64,000 nt of DNA, taken from assembly GCF_030272615.1 (NCBI RefSeq), contig NC_081410.1:257473533-257537532 (forward strand), given 5' to 3'. This document shows positions 57,461 through 64,000 of this stretch, in pieces. A program made the translations under genes and the position numbers. Each line of letters opens with the position of its first letter. Position 1 is the first letter of the stretch. Under the pieces are notes generated by a model. That model was not told the DNA's origin, did no database searches, and saw only the letters and a list, made by a program, of their open reading frames with translations. This DNA comes from Cryptomeria japonica. Lineage: Eukaryota; Streptophyta; Pinopsida; Cupressales; Cupressaceae.

Positions 57461-57851
57461 TATGAGAAATTTAGGGTTAAGAGTGTTTTTCTGTAAATAC
57501 CTCTTGCATCTGTTGGATGCATAGATACTCTTTGTTGAAATTTCTTTAAGCTCTTAGATCACCTTGATAATTGGTTCACCTTGCTCTATTGCTTCAAATC
57601 TTTGCTCGCATTGTGAGAAATGATTCACATTTTCCCTTTTTACCTTCATAAACCCTAATTTCAAGTTAATATAAATGCACTGATAAGGTTTTACTGAATG
57701 CCCTATTCAACATCAATCAACTCACTAGATGATTTAGAGATATGGATAATCATCTCCAAGCATCTACAATATACCATGATCGATCCCATATCTCTTCATG
57801 GGGGTTCTGCAAGATTTTGTATGAAGATGCCACCCCCTAAGGCCAAATGCC

Positions 57852-58921
57852 TTAGTTACTGGATGAAGACCTTGCACTAGATTCAAGTACATATCCATTG
57901 TCCACCTTAGATTCATCTTTTCTTACCCACATCTTCTCATGCTTGTCTCTGATCTCCTATACCTTAACCTTTCCTTTATCATAAATTGTGTTCTTGTCTA
58001 CCGGAGCACTGTTGTTCACATTTTTTCTTCTACAATATTTTGCAATGTGACCAGTTTTATTGCATGCACGACAAACAACATTCTACATAGTTATTCATTA
58101 CTACTCTACACATATTTGACTTGTGACCAAAATTATTGCATATGAAACACTAATCGGTAAAGGTAGGACCATTGTTCATATTGTTCATTCCATTATTCAT
58201 CCTAGTTTTGCATTGATTTTCCATATGACCAAATTTATTGCAAGTAAAGAATCAACCATTGAATTTATGAGCATTAGGATGTCTTACCATAGGATTCTTT
58301 CTTTTAGGTTTTGCATTGCTTTGTCCAGATCCAGAGGATTCACCTTTATCAAATCCAGGTCCTCGTATGTCCTTTCCATGTCTTTGACTTTCTAGTATCT
58401 GATCAAGCCTTTCTGAGCTAGCATTGAATTTGTCTTTGTATTCATTTGCAGTAGCAAGTTCATCTCTTTAGGCAACAATCTGCATCTCAATTTCTTGATC
58501 ATTATTCCTTGATTGTGTCAACTCCATCTTCAATTGATTATTCTCATAGGTAAGCTTGAAGCATTCATCTGCTTGTCCTTCAATGATTGAGTCAAAATTC
58601 TTCATTCTTCTTTCAGTCTTCAATCTCTGTAGTTAGCTTCATCTCAATGGATTACATCTCATTCTTCAACACAACATTCTCTCTTGCAAGTTTGTCACAT
58701 TCATCAGCCTTGTCCTGATTTTCCATGCTTTGATCTTCCTTCTCCTTCATCTTGTCCATCAATTCCTTCCTCTTGCCTCTTTTAGAATTCACTTGATCCT
58801 TCAAGTCATCAATGAAGTCTTCAACTGCATCTAGGTTTCTCTTCAAGGTACTGATCTCATTTCTTGTTGCATCAACACCTTCAAGTGCCATATTAAGTTT
58901 GCTCTGCAAATCGGAATCCAT
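57852..58921 (-). pseudogene. element C second internal copy, coiled-coil/zinc-knuckle protein
   Basis: From ATG 58921 (MDSDLQSKLNMALEGVDATR) to 57852. The coiled-coil part is open to 58652. Compared with the first copy, about 90 bp around 58095 are missing, which removes one zinc knuckle (the CYACRMFGH one). Other stops and frame changes follow near 58600 and 58470. Confidence 0.68.
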
Positions 58922-58957
58922 TGATTCAATCTCCCAGACCTTCCTCAAAGGAACTAG

Positions 58958-58970
58958 GCTCTAATACCAA
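58958..58970 (-). other. element C primer-binding site (second copy)
   Basis: Minus-strand TGGTATTAGAGC differs by one base from the initiator-Met primer site. The first copy near 54797-54808 is more degenerate. Confidence 0.7.
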
Positions 58971-58971
58971 T

Positions 58972-59914
58972 TGTTGGAATCAAGGAACACTGAGAGGGGG
59001 AGGTGAATTAGTTTTCTACCGGTTATTAAATTTTTTGACTTAACCTTAAACCACCGAAAGCATAAGCATGAAACTGAAATACAGAAACACAAAACAATCA
59101 ACCATAAAATCATAACACCAAGATTTTTACGCGAAAACCCAAATGGGAAAAACAATGGTGGGATTTGAACCCACAATATTATTCCACTATGGCCAGTAGA
59201 AAAAAAATATTACATGAGGGGGAATGCACAAGCATTCAGGCACACTACCTTGAGCTCACTGCCTAGAGCTCACTGCTCAATCACAATAAGGGCTACAACC
59301 CCGAAAGGCTCACTGCCTTATAGATCAATTATAGTGATGGATTACAATGAATGAACTCAAAAATAACATCTAAAAATGCTTGGATGAGCTCTGGTTAAGT
59401 GCCAAATCTTTGACTGTATTTGTTCTACAACTCTACTTTGTTTTCTGTCTCAGTCAGCTATTAGATCAAGAATGCACATGTGAAACTGCACTACAAATTA
59501 ATCTTGATCACCACTCACTCGCATACAATCATATCACACACTAAAAATATCTTCTCCATTGGTCTTATATATCCACAATCACAAAATAAACAATTATCAA
59601 GTTGGCCTATTGATGTAACGTGTAGAATTGAGTTGGCTTGACCAGATCATGAAAAAGATGATAAGATTAAATTTCTATGTCAGCCATATCATCCCATGCA
59701 CGATTCATAACATTGCAATAACTGGAAATCTTTCAGACTAGAACTACTCTGCTTAACCTAAATTATCGCTTAACTGGTTACCGGTTCACATCCACTTTCA
59801 GTTGTCAAGATCCGTGATCACCAGATGGGATTCTTAAGAAGAGTTGCCATCAGTGATAACCCTAAACCATTAATCAAGCATCAATAACCACTAGATGAGT
59901 GTCAATTTCCAATA
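58972..59914 (-). repeat. element C LTR3
   Basis: 943 bp, TGTTGGAATCAAGG...ATTTCCAATA, with a small internal duplication (GAGCTCACTGCC repeated near 59250). Followed by CTAAC. Confidence 0.87.
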
Positions 59915-59919
59915 CTAAC

Positions 59920-62900
59920 ATCCAAGGAACTTAAAATATAGGCAACAACAACTGAAAACTAGCCACATAAGCCATAACCAAAAAACACAGAATCAAGGCT
60001 CAACCATTAAACACAAACTCACCAGAGGCTACCATCAAAACACAAGGCTAAATTAGTAGGATACATATAGGGAAGGGTGTCATCACTTCTCATCAACAAA
60101 GGTTTTCCTGGTAGTCTCTAGACCTCCATGCCTATCAACAAGGGTTTCCCTAGTAGTCTCTCTCTAGATCTTGGCACCCAAGTGATACCCATGCGGAACC
60201 AACTCAACCTTTTTGTGAAGACAAGGGAGTATAGTTATGCCAACAAGGCCTTCCCAACTCATCCTGAGACTGAACTAGCACTCTAGGCCTTGAGTGGGGC
60301 TCCAAACATTTTCTTATCTTTTTAAATGAGAAAGGTGCCCAAACCCCTAAATCAATTAATTAATATTATCACTAGCTTACAAAAAAACTTCCAATGAGAT
60401 TCCCCGGTAATATATCTCTAGACCTTGACACTCACTTGGAAGCCACTCCCCTTATCATGTTCCTAAAACCTATGGTAAATACATCAATATAAAATAATCT
60501 CAAAGAATCACATGACAATACTTTCAAAGGTTCCATTTACAAATTGAACCATAATTCATATCTGATTCCATAAAGACAATATCCATAAACCTCATACAAC
60601 AATTTAACCATGAAACCAATAGTCTAAAAGCATGGTACATTTGAAACATGATTCCAACATTTCACTGCAAGATATAACAATTTCTCTCAAAATCCATAAT
60701 GCAAACATTTATCAAAATCTAAAATGAAAATAAAACATTAAAATTGGAAACATCATAGGGAATCACATAAATCTCAAAATCAAGCCTCTAGTTCAACATA
60801 GACTCAAAAAATTAACTGGGTAGAATTAATTGGCACATTCAATAATTACTCAGGCAGCTTTGCAAGACCTTTTGGCACCTCTGTGACTCAGAATAGTGCA
60901 GAGTAGTGCATATGAAATTTAAAATAGTGCATCCAAAACAAACTATGGCACATATACAACTCAAAAGAATACTTTTGTTAACCAATTTAGTGCATACAAC
61001 TAATAGTTTGGTGCATTAACTAACCAAACTAGTGTATACACAAAATTATGTAGCAGAAACGGTGAATAGATTGGTGCATTTGACCACCGTTTTAGTGCAT
61101 ACCTCACAGAAGGAAAAAAAAACTAAGAAAGAAATATAAATTAATTAACTAAGTCCTGAAAGATCTTAAAATTGAAAAATGACACTGAAAATGAACGAGG
61201 AGCTTGAAAAACCTTATACATGATCCAATAATCAAAATGCAAGCCATAAACACAAATTCTAATCACAAGACTAGCCTAGTAGAGTGGGATCCAAAAATAA
61301 AAAATTCCAACAAATCAAAATATTGAAAAAATATAAATACATAAATTCCAAGAGATAAAATTTCCATGGGGATTCAACTCAATACAGTCTCAAGGAAAAT
61401 GAAAATAAGACTATCCCAACAATTAACAGATCCAAAGAAAGGGAATACAAAGTTTCCAGATTTCCAATAAACGTTTACTTGTACACAACAACATTCATTT
61501 TTCCTTTCACCACCATAGTGCAGACAATCCTTTCTTTTAAAACAAAATGCATAAACAAAATTGGATCAGAACCACTGACCTAGAAATTGAAGAAATGGAC
61601 AAAGAAAGTTGAAAAAAAATGCACAACGAATTTGAAGAAGCCAAACAATCCACAATTCAACAAACTCCTCCCACACACAAACAACAACAATGCAAATAGA
61701 AAACCAACTCCAATCTTCAAACATACACAAAATCCATTTCCTCCCAAACCAAAATCAAAATCCAGAAGCTCTTCCAGGCAAAAACTTCATGAGAATATCA
61801 TTCTTCCATATTTCAAAATTTTCAATAGTCATACTTCATCGCAACCAATATTATTAATAATAATAATATTACTAACCCTTTTTGAAAATCAAAGGAAAAT
61901 AAATTAAATAATATTATTCTCCAAATACAACTCCCAAAGACCAATAGTAAGAAAGGGTGAGTAAATAAATAATTAAACAAATAGATAAATAATTAAACAA
62001 TTAAATTAACCAATAAATAAATAAATAATAAAATAAATCAATTGCACAAATAACATAAATGCTCAACTAAATATACTCCCACAAAATAAACATCAATTTA
62101 TTATAAGCTCTTAATAAATAAATTTATTTATATTTAAATATCCAAACGAACCATCAAAATAATTTAACATCAATAAACTATGTATAATAATTAATTAATT
62201 ACCTCAACTCATATAATCAATCAAACACGAAATTAAATAAAATACCATGTATCACCTAGAAAAGAAACTCTAGCCAAAAGACTAGGACTGACAAGACCAA
62301 CAAATCCTAGAGTGTGAAGAGACCTTATGCCATCTTCGACCAACTTGCCATTGGGACTAGATGCACACTTGACCTGTGAAACCAGGTGGAGTCAATGTCT
62401 AGTACCTATGTCTTGCAAAATACCAAATGTCTATACAACAATATGTACATTTGCATATATCATAAAACAATTAAACAGGTGAAAGAGAATTGTGACATCA
62501 CACCTTGGTCATAAGTGAGTGGTATAACATTTTCCCTTTCAAGACCACAATAATGATATAATAATGACAAAATAACATCATTGATAGCCTCATCGTATCC
62601 AATATAAGCATGAAGTAGAGTTAGCACATAGCACAACATCATAATGAGTAGATATAAACCACAACACACATATAATGAGTGCACATAGATAACCAAACAT
62701 ATGTCCCATCATCATAATAGTCTTGAATGTATTAGCATCCACATAAAACCATAATGTATCAACTATGAAGAAGCAATGTCTAGCATCAAACTAAAAGCAC
62801 CATAAATATAAATAATGCCATAAGTATCCATCGAGAGTATCATAAAAGAGTGCACTATGGAAGGGCACTACAACCACAATCTATTCTTTGTTGAGCTCTT

Positions 62901-63081
62901 GTGGACAATACAAAATTTGAGAGAAACCATATCAAGCAAGATCAATTGAGATAGGAAAAAATGGAGATTAAACCCTACTAAGCATGTGAATGGTATAATA
63001 TTTCATGTTTTTGATATTTTGCATGTTTTAGGTTCTTCATTGGTGTATGGTTGATCTTAATTATAGAACTAGGGTTTTTAT
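59920..63081. other. AT-rich DNA without genes
   Basis: No supportable coding region on either strand. It contains an approximate ~45-bp repeat near 60100-60175 (GTAGTCTCT...AGA), a cluster of RGTGCA motifs (60890-61105), and A-rich stretches near 61960-62040 with (AAAT)n-like runs. It may be the continuation of the DNA left of element C. Confidence 0.45.
60890..61105 (+). repeat. cluster of seven RGTGCA motifs
   Basis: AGTGCA or GGTGCA occurs seven times, mostly as TAGTGCAT or TTGGTGCATT, plus one AGTGTAT variant. Surroundings are otherwise unlike each other. Confidence 0.55.
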
Positions 63082-64000
63082 TGTTGGAAATATTACATTA
63101 TTATAGACAATGAAAGATTGTGGACATTTCAATAAGGATATTGAGAAGGTTGTTGATGATTATGGACATAACTGATTAAAGATGATTTACTATCTTGATA
63201 TTATTATTTTGTCATTGATGTCAAGAAATTGATTTTCTAATTCAATATGATGTTGCCATATCTTGAGAAGTATGATATGAAGATTATAAAGTAGTTGGTA
63301 AAGACACAAGAAATAATATGATGAATAAGGGGATAAGTTATTCAATGGGAAACTACTACTGAGTCAGACAATGATGAGATCTTGATGTTTTAGATTGTTT
63401 TAACATCATACATATGTTGTAAAATGTAAAGGTTAATACTATACTATGTTATCAGGCAAAGAACCTAGTCGGTAAACCCTAAGGAACCTAGTCAGTAAAC
63501 CCTAAGGTTATCACTACCGGTCAATGAAGGCAGAATGTCTATCGAGTGAAGTTTAGTATTCACCAAGTTGTAACCGAGCTATAACAGAATGCATTAAATT
63601 TTTACATGTGATATTTAATGAAAGAAGCTAATGAGATGAAGTGGATCAATGATTGGTAAGCCGTGGAAGAAGTTTGTTAACGAATCTAAGGCAATGGAAA
63701 GTCGGCAGGAAGATCTACAGCTCAGATTGAACCGTATTACCCTAACACAAGTTCCAAGGTGAAAATACAAGTTCCAAGGTAGGGTAAAACATTTTCAGAT
63801 CGAAAGATACATTGAACCTGGACAAGATTGAAGATCTGATGGCTATGATTGATCATGGGAAATGTGATCAAGGAGATTAAGTGGTTACCTAATTGTTTAT
63901 AAATAGGAAACTATTGATAAACAATGTATGCGGGCAAGTGTATGCATAGGGATGCTACATAGTGATTACCGAGCATAGAAACTTGAAGACCTATTAGAAT
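63082..64000 (+). mobile_element. start of a copia-type LTR, runs off the right edge
   Basis: Begins TGTTGGAAATATT with the GTCATTGATGTCAA phrase also seen near the start of the solo LTR at 10897. It has a direct 23-bp duplication (63461-63483 and 63484-63506, GAACCTAGTC...CCCTAAG) and a TATA-like box TTTATAAATAGG (63897-63908). The end is outside the window, so solo LTR or full element cannot be told. Confidence 0.5.

Larger units (their letters stand above)
50579..59914 (-). mobile_element. element C: tandem non-autonomous LTR retrotransposon, family 2 (three LTRs, two internal regions)
   Basis: Minus-strand structure of 9,336 bp: LTR1 50579-51509, internal region 51510-54809, LTR2 54810-55738, internal region 55739-58971, LTR3 58972-59914. 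The outer ends are inverted (TATTGGAA...TTCCAATA). Flanks TTAAC (50574-50578) and CTAAC (59915-59919) form one 5-bp target duplication with one mismatch around the whole array. Both internal regions encode a coiled-coil/zinc-knuckle protein and an ORF2, without pol. The middle LTR is shared. Confidence 0.88.

Noticed and set aside
61587-61907. plus-strand frame of 106 codons, Lys/Asn/Pro-rich
   Set aside because: Composition follows the A-rich DNA; no start context, no family and no neighbours to support it.
62460-62696. minus-strand frame of 78 codons
   Set aside because: Short, Tyr/Leu-rich, within AT-rich DNA; no domain and no homologue in the window.

Overview
The window looks like intergenic nuclear DNA of a large-genome seed plant, most likely a gymnosperm such as a conifer. 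I base this on wall-to-wall, AT-rich, deeply nested and strongly decayed LTR retrotransposons of both Ty1/copia and Ty3/gypsy type, with plant-type primer sites (initiator-Met tRNA) and a plant Tat-type gypsy element. The species is not determined. I see no host protein-coding gene, tRNA, rRNA or CRISPR. Almost every coding stretch is retroelement-derived and carries stops or frameshifts.

Layout. (1) 1-8205: minus-strand remains of a gypsy/Tat-like element: gag (1-3211) with a SINE-like insertion (1320-1685), a primer-site-like sequence (3471-3488), and a long decayed ORF of unknown function (4237-7356). (2) 8206-8873: a plus-strand gypsy RT fragment cut off by the next element. (3) 8874-39070: one minus-strand Tat-like gypsy element, called F here. 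It is split by four younger insertions: a solo LTR (10897-12301), non-autonomous element A (12805-19419), chromovirus D (22242-31199) and a deleted copia element (33861-37338). Subtracting these leaves about 9.7 kb for F. Its order is LTR, gag, protease, archaeal-type RNase H, RT, RNase H, integrase, LTR. (4) 39071-40354: AT-rich DNA without genes. (5) 40360-47123: element B, same family as A, inverted, with a perfect 5-bp target duplication. (6) 47129-50573: a decayed ORF remnant, promoter-like sequences and AT-rich palindromes. (7) 50579-59914: element C, a tandem LTR-internal-LTR-internal-LTR structure of a second non-autonomous family. (8) 59920-63081: AT-rich DNA without genes. (9) 63082-64000: start of another LTR that leaves the window.

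How it fits together. The most interesting content is the group of pol-less elements A, B and C. Two families with different LTRs (about 784 and about 930 bp) share one design: a coiled-coil protein with up to four CCHC zinc knuckles, then a second long ORF (ORF2) of unknown function just before the 3' LTR, and no protease, integrase or RT. Their primer site, polypurine tract and an LTR hairpin resemble those of the copia element in the window. This suggests they borrow the enzymes of a SIRE/Maximus-like copia partner.
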